In this document: positions 33,374 through 42,514 of the stretch, in pieces
How the letters are laid out: the number at the start of each line of letters is the position of its first letter
Numbering within the stretch: the first letter of the stretch is position 1
Origin: Incurvaria masculella
Lineage: Eukaryota > Arthropoda > Insecta > Lepidoptera > Incurvariidae
Reading direction: 5' to 3'
Assembly: GCA_946894095.1 (NCBI GenBank)
Contig: OX335651.1
Location: 1,324,501 to 1,388,500, forward strand
DNA length: 64,000 nucleotides
The notes under the pieces: model-generated
Database searches by the model: none
The model's input: the letters and a program-made list of their open reading frames with translations, nothing else
What the model was told of the DNA's origin: nothing
Translations under genes and position numbers: made by a program

Positions 33374-33930
33374 ATGGGAACCGTATTTCTAAGCCTCCTC
33401 TGTCCGTCCAGAGGGCTGTATCTGATGAACGGCAATAGCCTCAGTGGCCCAGTGGCGCGACACTTCGGCGATCGCTCTCCGAAGTTAAGCAACGCTGGGT
33501 CCGGTCTGGTCTTGGATGGGTGACCATTCGACCGTTGAGAGAGGCTGGCCGTGGTTCGGATTCCAACTGTAGGTCCCCTTCCTTACTTACTAGGTGGTAC
33601 GGTTAATCCCGCCCGGGTTGGTATCATCGCATTGGATGAACGATGGTCGAAGCGGCAATGAAAATTGTCCGTGTTTTCCATCCAGTTCAATGAAGCCGTG
33701 CAATATAAGGAAGGTCCTGGCATGGCACCTAGTTCCCATGTGGTGTGTTGGGCTAATACCATGACAGAACTTGTGGTATTAGCGATCCATGTCCAGTCTC
33801 ATAAAAAAAAAGATAGACCATTACATTTTCACAGAGTGTGTATTTCTATTTTCCTAAATAAAAACTAATTGAAGTGGGCCCGCATATAAGAAGCGTTATT
33901 AAATATTGTACGATGGTAGGTATTTTATAG
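33374..33930 (-). repeat. Second GACG-type repeat, split by a 5S SINE
   Basis: The tail part at 33374-33438 (GGGAACCGTATTTCTAAGCC to CGGCAATAG) continues at 33817-33930 (TTACATTTTCACAGAGTGTG to ATTGTACGATGGTA). The SINE at 33439-33812 separates the two with an ATAG duplication. It lies directly beside the previous copy of the same family. Confidence 0.78.
33439..33812 (+). mobile_element. 5S-headed SINE, full length with target duplication
   Basis: This is the clearest copy. It starts CCTCAGTGGCCCAGTGGCG and has the 5S blocks CCGAAGTTAAGCAACG (33479-33494) and CTTGGATGGGTGACC (33511-33525), corresponding to the internal promoter of 5S rRNA genes. The body follows, from GTGGTTCGGATTCC to GTCCAGTCTCATAAAAAAAA. 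ATAG occurs at 33435-33438 and 33813-33816. No open frame of note; presumably transcribed by Pol III and moved by a LINE. Confidence 0.93.
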
Positions 33931-34167
33931 GTTTCGTATCTCAAAGAGGTTTTTTTAATGATTAGCACCACCCTTATACGCCAGGCCTTCGACTTAGAGC
34001 AGGCATCCGTCACTCCTAAATACCTACTGAGATCTTCACCTACGGCGTTAGGGAACCCGAGGTTCCAAATTCAGTCAGGGCCGCCGCGCGCACACGTTCG
34101 CACGTCCACTACATCCAGTCGATCAGTCGCTTCGGAAAGCGCACTTTCGCCGTTTTTCTTCGTAATA

Positions 34168-34251
34168 ATGTCTAATCATCGTAGTATAATTAAATATTAT
34201 AACTGTTGCGTGAACGGGTGTCATAGTACACAGAACCAGGACCACAAATAA
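34168..34251 (+). pseudogene. Possible THAP-domain start, partial
   Basis: A 27-codon frame MSNHRSIIKYYNCCVNGCHS, then TQNQDHK and stop. A Cys-x3-Cys pair close to the N-terminus, as in YNCCVNGC, is how THAP zinc fingers start (found in P-element-like transposases and many cellular factors). The later zinc ligands are not in frame and no splice donor is obvious. It could be a truncated transposase or a first exon; the preceding 150 bp are G+C-rich. Confidence 0.3.
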
Positions 34252-34296
34252 CTGTGACTATATATATTCAAAATCCATTACTGTTCGGGCGACGTA

Positions 34297-34526
34297 CAGT
34301 CAACCAAAGTAAAGGATACACTTCCGGTTAAACGCAAAAATGAATGGTGTTTAAATACAACCTCTGATTCAATTTTGTTAGGGTTTTATTTACTCAGTAG
34401 CTAGTAGACATCCTCAACTATATTTGAATCTATACTCAACACTATAATTGTTTCCAAAATTCAAAGTATGTCGACTGTTCATCTTTTCATTCAACCGGAG
34501 TGTATCCTAAACTCTTTGTTCGACTG
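34297..34526. mobile_element. 230 bp MITE with TA target sites (Tc1/mariner-like)
   Basis: TA at 34295-34296 and 34527-34528. Terminal inverted repeats of about 48 bases start CAGTCAACCAAAGTAAAGGA on the left and, in complement, CAGTCGAACAAAGAGTTTAGG on the right, and both continue through GGATACACT and CCGGTT. The interior is AT-rich and non-coding. TA duplication with CAGT ends fits the Tc1/mariner superfamily. Confidence 0.8.
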
Positions 34527-34529
34527 TAC

Positions 34530-35208
34530 ACAAAACACATTGTATGGACCGGATACGTTGGCCTTTTTTGATCGACAACGCGTCGCTCCATCTGTGAAAC
34601 TCATCATACACGTTTATACGTTATTATGCGTTATTGTTACCGAGTTGAGGGTTCCGGAGGGCGCGGGGCGTGGGGTGAGGCGGCGAGGGTTGCGGAGGGT
34701 GACGGTATTATGTACTTTGTGTTGATTCGAATAGATTTGCCATAAATTGATTGCCGGAGGCACCCGTTTCACAGGACCTAACTGGGGCTTACATGATTTC
34801 GGAACATTACGTCATAGTTAAGTTTCAATCTATGTTTTAGTTTTACTTGGTATAGAAAGAGTCTACCATATAATTTGGCCTGTACGAGACGAAAACCTTA
34901 CATTTGTTGCGCGGAATCCGGCTCCGTTCAAGACTATATCGAAAATATATTTCTTCGAGATGCAATGAAGCCGTTGGTTGCTCTGTTGCTGTGTGAAACT
35001 AAAATTATAAACTAAGAAACATACTTTCGCATGTATAATAGTAGTGAAGTAAGGACACCTAGTCAAACAGTGGTGACGAGAGCATAGACAATGCGGGCCT
35101 TTGTTCTTAGACACACATAAAAATAATGCTGCAAATAAAATTTCGAGCTGACAAAAACCAAACATAACGAGAATTACAAATGTTTCTAATCACGCATGTC
35201 CTAAATTA
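34530..35208. other. No gene; one G-rich island
   Basis: 34640-34700 is a G-rich island (GGGGCGTGGGGTGAGGCGGCG type). The rest is AT-rich without features. Confidence 0.45.
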
Positions 35209-35211
35209 AAA

Positions 35212-35335
35212 AAGTTCCATTCAGTTCAATGTAGTTGTCCAATAAATGGAAGGTTCTGGTATGGCACCTGGTTAGTTATTATGGCGGTGTGCTGGGTTAA
35301 TATCCGTCAGACCCATTGTCTGACAACGTCTAACG
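35212..35335 (+). mobile_element. SINE 3'-part fragment
   Basis: CCATTCAGTTCAATGTAGTTG, GGAAGGTTCTGGTATGGCACC and GTGCTGGGTTAATATC match the 3' half of the SINE body. Head and tail are lost. A perfect hairpin follows at 35340. Confidence 0.7.
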
Positions 35336-35339
35336 TTGT

Positions 35340-35374
35340 AAGAACCACCTGCAAAAACTATGCAGGTGGTTCTT
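35340..35374. repeat. Perfect 14 bp hairpin
   Basis: AAGAACCACCTGCA (35340-35353) pairs exactly with TGCAGGTGGTTCTT (35361-35374) around a 7-base loop. No T-run follows, so a terminator role is not indicated. Confidence 0.9.
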
Positions 35375-36295
35375 GACATTGCTGATCAACATTTAATCAA
35401 CTGATCATGTTTATCAGTTGTTTATCATAGGTGGAAAGTTGAAAGTAAAATATCTGTGGTTGAAAGTATATGGGTTCATTCCCTGCCCGCTTTGCGTTAA
35501 GCAACAGATTGATCAGTTTGTGTCCTTAGTTAGAGTAGTTGGACTACCAAAATTGCAAATAAATAAAATTAAAAATATGGAGTAGATTATAGCACACAGA
35601 AATACAACCCTACGGAATTGAAAGGTTTCCAAATTCTGGGATTTCTCGAGATCCTTAACGAGACGGATGGCAAGACGACGTTGTATCAAGTCCTAGGAGC
35701 CAAATAGGAACTTAGCAGATCCGTCCCGTAAATGCATAGATTACTCCACCCAAAACGTAATTTGCGCCTCGTTGAGCAGCATTTTCTTCAAAGTTAACTC
35801 CACGTGTATATGTTCATTAGTTATCTCATTAATTAAAATTACTATTAATTAAATTAATATCTCCGGAAACATTTACGTTAAGATTTACATAAACATTTAT
35901 TGTTTAGCAGGCAGTCTCATCGGCCGATATGGTGAGGTGCGGTGATGTTGACGCATTGGAAGGAATCCCTCACCTATCCTAAATCCAGATGGTAAGGATA
36001 GGTTCCTTACTACTCGAGGTTCGATCTTTAGCGGGTACTTCTGGCGGCGCTCCCTGGTCCTTGCCCAATCGCCGACATTGCACGCATACTATTATACGTA
36101 CGCCTACATGACCGACTTTGCCATGGTAAGAAGCTAGCACGTTACACATCTTTTGTAGCCTCGCAGGCTACGAAAAGGACAACCAAAACAGCCCGTTTTT
36201 TTTTCGCCTACAGTGGCAAGGCGAAGGAAGGTAAGATTTTGCTTTACACATACTTTTACATGAATAGTTTACTTTATATTTTTTTACTTTATAAG
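35375..36295. other. No recognisable feature
   Basis: Ordinary sequence, G+C-richer at 35920-36120. No coding or repeat signal is supported. Confidence 0.45.
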
Positions 36296-36531
36296 GAACC
36301 TCCCTACTAGGTGGTAGGGTTTGTACCGCCCGGGTTGGTACCATCGCATTGGATGAAAACATGGTCGAAGCGGCAATGAAAAATTGTCCGTGTTTTCCAT
36401 CCAGTTCAATGTAGCTGTGCTCATAAAGGGAAGGTCCTTTCATGGCACCTAATTCCTTCGGGAATGTGGTGTATTGGGCTAATATCATAATTGCAGTTGT
36501 GTGGTATTAGCCATCCATGTCAGGTCGCCTG
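36296..36531 (+). mobile_element. SINE, 5'-truncated
   Basis: Starts inside the body (CTACTAGGTGGTAGGGTTTG) and runs to GCCATCCATGTCAGGTCGCC. The CAGGTCGC ending is the type found with tRNA heads in this window. Confidence 0.85.
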
Positions 36532-36749
36532 AAATATATTTAACATTAACATTTACATTACCATTTTCTGTATGTAAAAACCATATTTATTGTGGGATTA
36601 ATAATAATATTCATTGTGAAAGTTTTCGTCTCCACAAACATTGTGGGAAGTGAAAACACCATAGAAAAAAAAACTCTGATACTGAACTGGGACTGAACGA
36701 ATTTGTGCATCATGTATACATTCATAGCAAGGTCAATATGATTTAATAT

Positions 36750-36858
36750 AGTATTGTATTGATTGTTCATCATCCATAGACAGTCACTTCAATCGGATTA
36801 ACAAAGAAGAAGTGGCAAGATACTTCGCTGGACATTTTTTTTCAACGTCCATACAACA
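36750..36858 (-). mobile_element. LINE 3'-end fragment (family L), decayed
   Basis: Contains TTCATCATCCATAGACAGTC and AAGAAGAAGTGGCAAGATAC, then TTTTTTTTCAACGTCC. The 5' side of the hairpin (RNA sense) is kept while the 3' side is eroded. Confidence 0.7.
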
Positions 36859-36859
36859 A

Positions 36860-37402
36860 TAGATAAGATTCCATCGCCTTTTTTCAGTCAAAGTAGCCTC
36901 ATGTAAACCCATCTTAAAACATATTTCCCCATACATTGAAGAGCCAACTCGGGCTTCCCCGTAGTGACATTTACATACATATTAATTGACTAGTGTAGGG
37001 GTCGCGGCGGGGCGGGAGGCGGGGTGGAGGAGGCAACGCTGCGTCCAATCTGGTAGTAATAGGACGCTTATGCTGCTTTGTATACGAGAGAGTGCTGCCT
37101 TCGCCAGTTATAAATAGCTAATCGGCTGCGTATAATCAATCTCACGTGTTTGGATTTAGGAATGCAGAAAAAACGTTCTGGTCTTTTTCGAATGGTTTTT
37201 TAAGGTTCTGTTCATAAAAAGAAAAAAAAAATAATTCTTGTAGGATCACATAATATGTCTGTCTGTGTGTCTTTCAAGTCCCTTATTCTTAGGAACGTGT
37301 GGAGGTATTAATTTGAAATTAAAATAAAATTGTTAGGTCTATTTTCCCTCGGAGCTGTAAACGCGCATATTCATGCCGCATATTTTAACACTCGCAAATA
37401 TA
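36860..37402. other. No gene; one G-rich island
   Basis: 36985-37040 is a G-rich island (GGCGGGGCGGGAGGCGGGG type). AT-rich elsewhere. Confidence 0.45.
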
Positions 37403-38519
37403 TCTATACTAATAATAAATCTGTAAGGGGTGTTCATTTAGTAAGTTGCTTTGTTTTCTAAGATACTTGGTTTGTAGACTTTATGTATGATACTAAAACT
37501 AAATTCACGATTTTTAGAAATCAGTTCTGTATGTATGTTCCTCCATAACGCTTAAACCGATTATCCGAATTAGATGAAACTTAGTGCACGTACCTACCCT
37601 GGAATTAGGATAGGCTCCATAGAATTGGGTTCCGCTTACGCTAAGATGTGGCAGTCATACAAACTGAAATGCTCTGCACGGCTCGGCGGGAGGGCGGCGG
37701 CTGGAGGGGGGAGGGGGGGGCGACGGCGCTTACTTTTACTAATTATACCGAAGTACGGCTTGGTATTTCCCGCAACTTTAGGGCTACTTGGCATCACTCT
37801 TAATCGCCAGAGGTGCGACCAATGGAATAAAATACGTATTACATGAGAACCAATTACTCGATTTAGATGTGGATTGTATCTACGTCTAGCCTGATTCTAC
37901 TCAAAACTTATAGGCTATATAATATAACGCTTCATTACCAGAGGGGTTAGTAGTGAGTGTTAAATTCTTATAACTTGCGAACCACTTACCCGATTTATAT
38001 GCGTATTTTATCAACGTATAGCATCTCTTCGAGCAATCAGGTTCGGGATAGGTTACCGTTTTCGATGTTGAGGCTCGCTGTGGGTTGGAGTCCAAGCAAT
38101 ATAGCAGTGCAAGTGCAAAAAGGTTCTGGCGGAAAATGCTCTTTTAGGGTACCGTACCGTTTTCACAGAGTGTTTATTTATTTTGCCGCTATAACAACAA
38201 ATAGGCAAAATTAAAATATAATCAAAATTAAAGGGGGCCCCATACAAAAATCGTGATTTTTTTTGTGTTAAATCTTGTATGATGGCACGGGGCCCTTCGT
38301 GTGCGAGTCCGACTCGCACTTGGCCGGTTTTTTAAATAGCCACCAAATGTCTAGCGAATCTCTAAATGGGAATTATTGGATGTTTGCTGCTCAAACGATC
38401 TTGATTAAATTTGGTAGATGGACACATTCTCCTGGACCAGATTGACCCTATTTTGGACCAGCCATGTGGGCTACTTTTTTGCCGACACTAACCCGAGCGC
38501 AGCCGGGTACCGCAGCTAG
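37403..38519 (+). mobile_element. Non-autonomous Helitron, about 1.1 kb
   Basis: The 5' end TCTATACTAATAATAAATCTG begins TC, and the 3' end has ACCCG..CGGGT hairpin sequence (about 38491-38508) a few bases before CTAG (38516-38519), followed by T. It lies between A (37402) and T (38520), as Helitrons do. The interior has repeated ACCGATTATCCGAATTAGAT/ACCCGATTTATATGCG-type segments and a GACG repeat insertion at 38142-38333. No Rep/helicase coding; the frame 37574-37846 is a G-rich artefact. Confidence 0.8.
38142..38333 (-). repeat. GACG-type repeat with array deleted
   Basis: Begins TTTTAGGGTACCGTACCGTTTT and jumps directly to CACAGAGTGTTTATTTATTTTG, so the GACG array and flanking about 90 bases are missing. 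The rest to CGCACTTGGCCGGTTTTTT is intact. It is inside the Helitron. Confidence 0.85.
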
Positions 38520-38637
38520 TATGGGAATATATAAAGGGCTGACCGATAATCGTGAAAAGGTCTCACAGTGAGTAAAGTTAAACATTCGAAAATATGTTAT
38601 TATATCACATTAAAACATCCCGTGATAGAACAAATCT

Positions 38638-38685
38638 GTACGGAACCCTCGGTGCGCGAGTCAGACTCGCAACTGTCCAGTTTTC
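38638..38685 (-). repeat. GACG-type repeat, head fragment
   Basis: TACGGAACCCTCGGTGCGCG and CAGACTCGCAACTGTCCAGTTTT represent only the head. Confidence 0.7.
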
Positions 38686-38689
38686 ATTC

Positions 38690-39755
38690 TATTTGAAATG
38701 ACCTAAGTTTCAAAGTTCGAACCCAGAATTGAATGTATTCGTTTAAAACACAAAACAATATTGGCGCCAATACACCGGGGCGGGGATGGCGGGGCGGCTG
38801 CAGGGGAAAGCAGGGTGGCCTCGTCGTGACGTCATCGCGAACAGAACTGCCCTCAATTAATACGCCAGGGGAGAGCAGGGTGACCCGGGCGTAGGGCGGC
38901 GACACATCGCCAGTAAACAGGGTGACGCTGTTTTTAGAAATTATCTTCCATACTCCACTTGCTGTAGTTACCAAAGCTGATTTTGATATCAGTCAAATAC
39001 TGACTGGACCTAAGTAGATATTTGATTTTGATATCAGTCAGCCTGGACTTAAGTTGATATTATTTATATATTGCATGCATACGTTATGACCGATATCTTA
39101 TTATTATTATTTTTTATACAATGGCATCTGCATTGAACCATTGTTCTGATATCAAAATCAACTTTTGGTGACTATTCATTGCAACTTAATCATTCTCCTG
39201 AAAATGCCTAGCGCAAGATTAATAGACAAATTCAGATACCGGACAAGCATTGTACCGAAAATTTACTGGATAGTTTAGCGGTCAAAGCAGAGGCCGCAGG
39301 TTCAAATCCTGCAGACGAACACATGTCAAACCAAACGTTTTTCTAGAAAATTTCAAATGCTTCAATGCAGATATGTCGTTGCATTTCCTCAAATAAATGA
39401 AAACGGTACTTTGTATTCATCTAATACTGACAACTGTCAAGTTATATCCGGCTGATTCTAATGTATAATAACTAAATCAACTTTGGTGACGACCGCAATT
39501 AAATTATTGAGAAATTAAAATTCCCAACTCAGTCACAGAGTCATAGAAATGTATGACGTTACAGTCGTTACACAGGCTGATCTTATTACTAGCGGCATCG
39601 ATTGAGGGGCTGTGTCATCAATCAACCTCCTTTAATCAAAATATCAAGAATTTCTGAAATAAACATTTTCGTACTTAACAAATTCAAAATCATAAAACTG
39701 AAAATTCCAATATAAGACAGACAAGCTGGGTGAATAAACTCTAGTTATACTAGTA
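38690..39755. other. Unannotated stretch with small tandem and tRNA-like pieces
   Basis: 38765-38900 is G+C-rich. 38975-39055 contains a direct duplication of GATTTTGATATCAGTCA about 50 bases apart. A tRNA-like remnant is at 39267-39318. AAATCAACTTTTGGTGAC at 39158 recurs at about 39475. No gene is supported. Confidence 0.45.
39267..39318 (+). pseudogene. tRNA-like remnant without anticodon arm
   Basis: A-box-like TAGTTTAGCGG (39271-39281) and B-box GGTTCAAATCC (39299-39309). The T arm is perfect: GCAGG, loop TTCAAAT, CCTGC (39296-39312). Only about 15 bases separate the D-arm region from the T arm, so the anticodon arm is deleted. It is either a tRNA pseudogene or the head of an unrelated SINE. 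Confidence 0.5.
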
Positions 39756-39760
39756 TTCCG

Positions 39761-40306
39761 GGAGGTCACAACATTTTTGGTCACGATAAGGTAAATGGCT
39801 GAATCTGGGTTCACGTGTTAGAGACCAACCCTCTGATGCTAAATATGTCGGTCTGCCTGCGCCAAGTGGTTGCGTTATCTAGATCGGCTGTATAAAATAG
39901 ATGTTAGTATGTACTTGCTGATGAATATACTGATTGTTTAGAAATATTGACACCTATTAATTATACAACAATAACCAGTCGGCTTTTTAATTAAATACTC
40001 AATTATACCTAAAGTTATATCTGTAAACTAAATCGCCTATAACTACGAAATGCAACCAAAGATTTGTTCAACTTAAGTATTGCTAAGCAAGTAAGTACTG
40101 ATACTTTCATGCTTCGTTATTTGCAGCCATTTACCTTATCATATATATTTTTTGCCACCATAACTACTTTTTCAGGCGCCTTGTCTACGTAATGCAACCA
40201 CTTGGCGCAGGCAGACTGACACATTTAGCTTCAGAGGGTTGGTCTTTATCCTGTGAACCCAGATTCAGCCATTTACGTTATCGTTACCATTTTTGTCGCG
40301 ACCTCC
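39761..40306. mobile_element. Foldback element, about 546 bp
   Basis: The left arm 39761-39885 and right arm 40180-40306 are inverted copies with outer ends GGAGGTCACAACATTTTTGG and (complement) GGAGGTCGCGACAAAAATGG. They share AATGGCTGAATCTGGGTTCA, GAGACCAACCCTCTGA and CTGCGCCAAGTGGTTGC. A third partial copy of the AAGGTAAATGGCTG block is inverted at 40125-40160. Target duplication is unclear. It is non-coding. Confidence 0.78.
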
Positions 40307-40745
40307 TAGTCTATAGCAACCAATACACATTTATTACTTACTTATCTAGGGAGCTACTACTAGGAGGCTGGCGTGGAAGGGGGTGGGTGCCGCTGCATTG
40401 CAACTGTTTTGCATAGCTCAAACGTCATCGGAGTGGAATGGAAAAGTAATATCTTCGATTTGCATATTTTAATTGTAATATGACGCGTTCCCCCCCCCCC
40501 CCCCCCGCTCTCCCCCGGGTGTAAATTAAAAGGGGCTGTAAAGCACTCACGTTGCGAAAAGTTGTTAGTTCTCACTGAATCAATAATCAGTGCAAGGGTG
40601 CGATCGAACGTTTAAATCAATTATTTTAAGAGAGTTATCACGCATAAAAACATAGCTTGCAAATCATGTGTTGTGCGCGTACATTTTTAAGAAAATTTTG
40701 TGTTGTTATTTAATTTTAAGGATAAATAGATATATAGCGTGTATT
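40307..40745. other. No gene; 17-base poly-C tract
   Basis: 40490-40506 is an uninterrupted run of C, followed by CTCTCCCCCGGG. Otherwise AT-rich with no features. Confidence 0.6.
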
Positions 40746-41095
40746 TTGAGCGGCTCGTAGCTTAGTGGCGCGAGGATTTGCCTAGCGTACCAGAGGTCTG
40801 GGTTCAAATCCTCGCTCCGACATGCACCACTCTCTTTTTCTTCACGAATGCGAGCTTCGCCGTGGTTCGGTATCCATGTAAAACTGTAGGTCCCTTCCTT
40901 CCCCTAATAGGTGGTAGGATTTAAGCCCGCCCGGATTCGTACCGGTGTTTTCCATCCAGTTCAATGTAGCCGTGCTCATAAAGGGAAGGTCCTGGCATGG
41001 CACATAATTCCTTCGAAGATTTTGGTGTATTGGGCTAATATTGTTAAGGTGGTTATGTGGTATTATCCATCCATGTCAGGTTGCATAAAATATAT
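40746..41095 (+). mobile_element. tRNA-headed SINE, near full length
   Basis: GAGCGGCTCGTAGCTTAGTGG with A-box TAGCTTAGTGG (40758-40768), B-box GGTTCAAATCC (40801-40811), then CATGCACCACTCTC and the body from CCATGTAAAACTGTAGG to ATCCATCCATGTCAGGTTGC. It ends in ATAAAATATATAG rather than a plain A-run. About 45 bases of the body's middle (CATCGCATTGGATGAAAAGA region) are deleted. Confidence 0.9.
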
Positions 41096-41538
41096 AGGTA
41101 TATAATTGAATGTAATAATTCTGAACAAAATATGTGAAATCACCAAAAAGGTGTCTCCGAAAGTGGTAAATATCTACCCTCGATTATATTCCTTTCGAAA
41201 CCAAAAAAACATTTTGAGGCCCTCTAAATTCTCAAGAATATTTTTTATTCTTTTGATATCTCTTTTATTTTTTGAGAATTATAAGATTCTATGAAAACAG
41301 TCATAAAAGGACGGTAAAAAATTACATTTAAAAAAAAAATATTACTGGCAATATTGTAGCTCTTTTAGTAACGTATCTATTGGAAGGAGAGGGGCTGCCG
41401 AAAAAATTAGCCCCTCCCCTGAAATGTTTCAAGGCTAGGAAATAGTTATTTCTAGCTCTGGTTTAGCCTTGGAACATTTTAGGTAAGGGGCTGCTATATT
41501 TATGCATGAGAGATGACGCAGGAAACAACAATAGATAA
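41096..41538. other. No recognisable feature
   Basis: AT-rich; a loose inverted pair GAGGGGCTGCCGAAAAAATTAGCCCCTCCCC lies near 41389-41420. No coding signal. Confidence 0.4.
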
Positions 41539-41815
41539 TTTTGAGCGGCTTATACCTCAGGGGTGCGGGGACTCGCCTTGCATACCAGAGTTTATGGATT
41601 CTAGTCCCCTTTCTTTATATTTCTAAGATGCATACGTGCATCGTCGTCACGAATGCAGCCTGTTCCGTGGTTCGGAATCTACTAGGTGGTAGGGAGTAGG
41701 CTGTCCGTATTGGTGCCATCACATTGGATAAAAAGATGGTCGAAACGATGATAAAAAATTGTCTATGTTTTTCATCCAGTTCAATGTAGCATTATGAGCG
41801 ACATTCCCCACATAA
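41539..41815 (+). mobile_element. tRNA-headed SINE, decayed
   Basis: TTTTGAGCGGCTTATACCTC..GGGGTGCGGGGACTCGCC corresponds to the tRNA head with mutated boxes. Body motifs follow (CACGAATGCAGCCTG, CTACTAGGTGGTAGGGAG, CCATCACATTGGATAAAAAG). It ends in the middle of the body. Confidence 0.75.
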
Positions 41816-41882
41816 TTCTAAAATCGAACTTAATTTTTGTTTGTGAAATTGTATGAAAATTAAATGCTCCGTTGCTTCATTT

Positions 41883-42178
41883 TTAGGGTTCCGTACCCAA
41901 AGGGTGAAAACGGAACCCGATTACTAAGCCTCCGCTATCCGTCCGTCCGTCCGTCCGTCCGTCTGTCACGGGGCGGTATCTCATGAACCGTAATAGGTAG
42001 GCAGCTGAAATTTTCAAAGAGTGTGTATTTATTTTGCCGCTATGACAACAAATAGGTAAAATAAAAAAATAATCAAAATTATGGGTCCCATACAAAAAAC
42101 GTGTTTTTTTTTGTTCAATCTTGTACGATGGTACGGAACCCTTCGTGTGCGGGTCTGACTCGCAATTGGCCGGTTTTT
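41883..42178 (-). repeat. GACG-type repeat, complete
   Basis: AGGGTTCCGTACCCAAAGGG hairpin end, CCGT array (41938-41962), CTATGACAACAAATAGG block, head CTGACTCGCAATTGGCCGG. It is in minus orientation. Confidence 0.9.
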
Positions 42179-42514
42179 GGTTTTAATTAAACCTTTTTCC
42201 AATTTGAAAGCAAATGAGCAAATCAAATGAGAAATCCACCGAATCCGATATCATAATATCTTCTCACATTGTTCACACCACTGGTTCACACCCACACGAC
42301 GACTGTGTAATGTTTTAAATCGGTTAATTTAAATTTTCGCGCCGATATTTCAAAAAAAGAACGCGTTTTATTGTTAGGCGAAGGATCGAGGGTTGGTGCG
42401 TTCACGTAGAAAGTTCCCCACGCCGCCCGCTAATTTTCTTCATTACGTCATTCAACAATCACTATTTTATTAAGGTTCCGTACCCAAAGGGTGCCAACGG
42501 AACCATATTACTAA

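Noticed and set aside
33439..33560. Genuine 5S rRNA gene
   Set aside because: Only the internal control region matches well; the ends diverge and the SINE body follows directly.
40746..40825. Functional tRNA gene
   Set aside because: A and B boxes are present, but the fold is poor and the segment is the head of a dispersed SINE with a body and tail.
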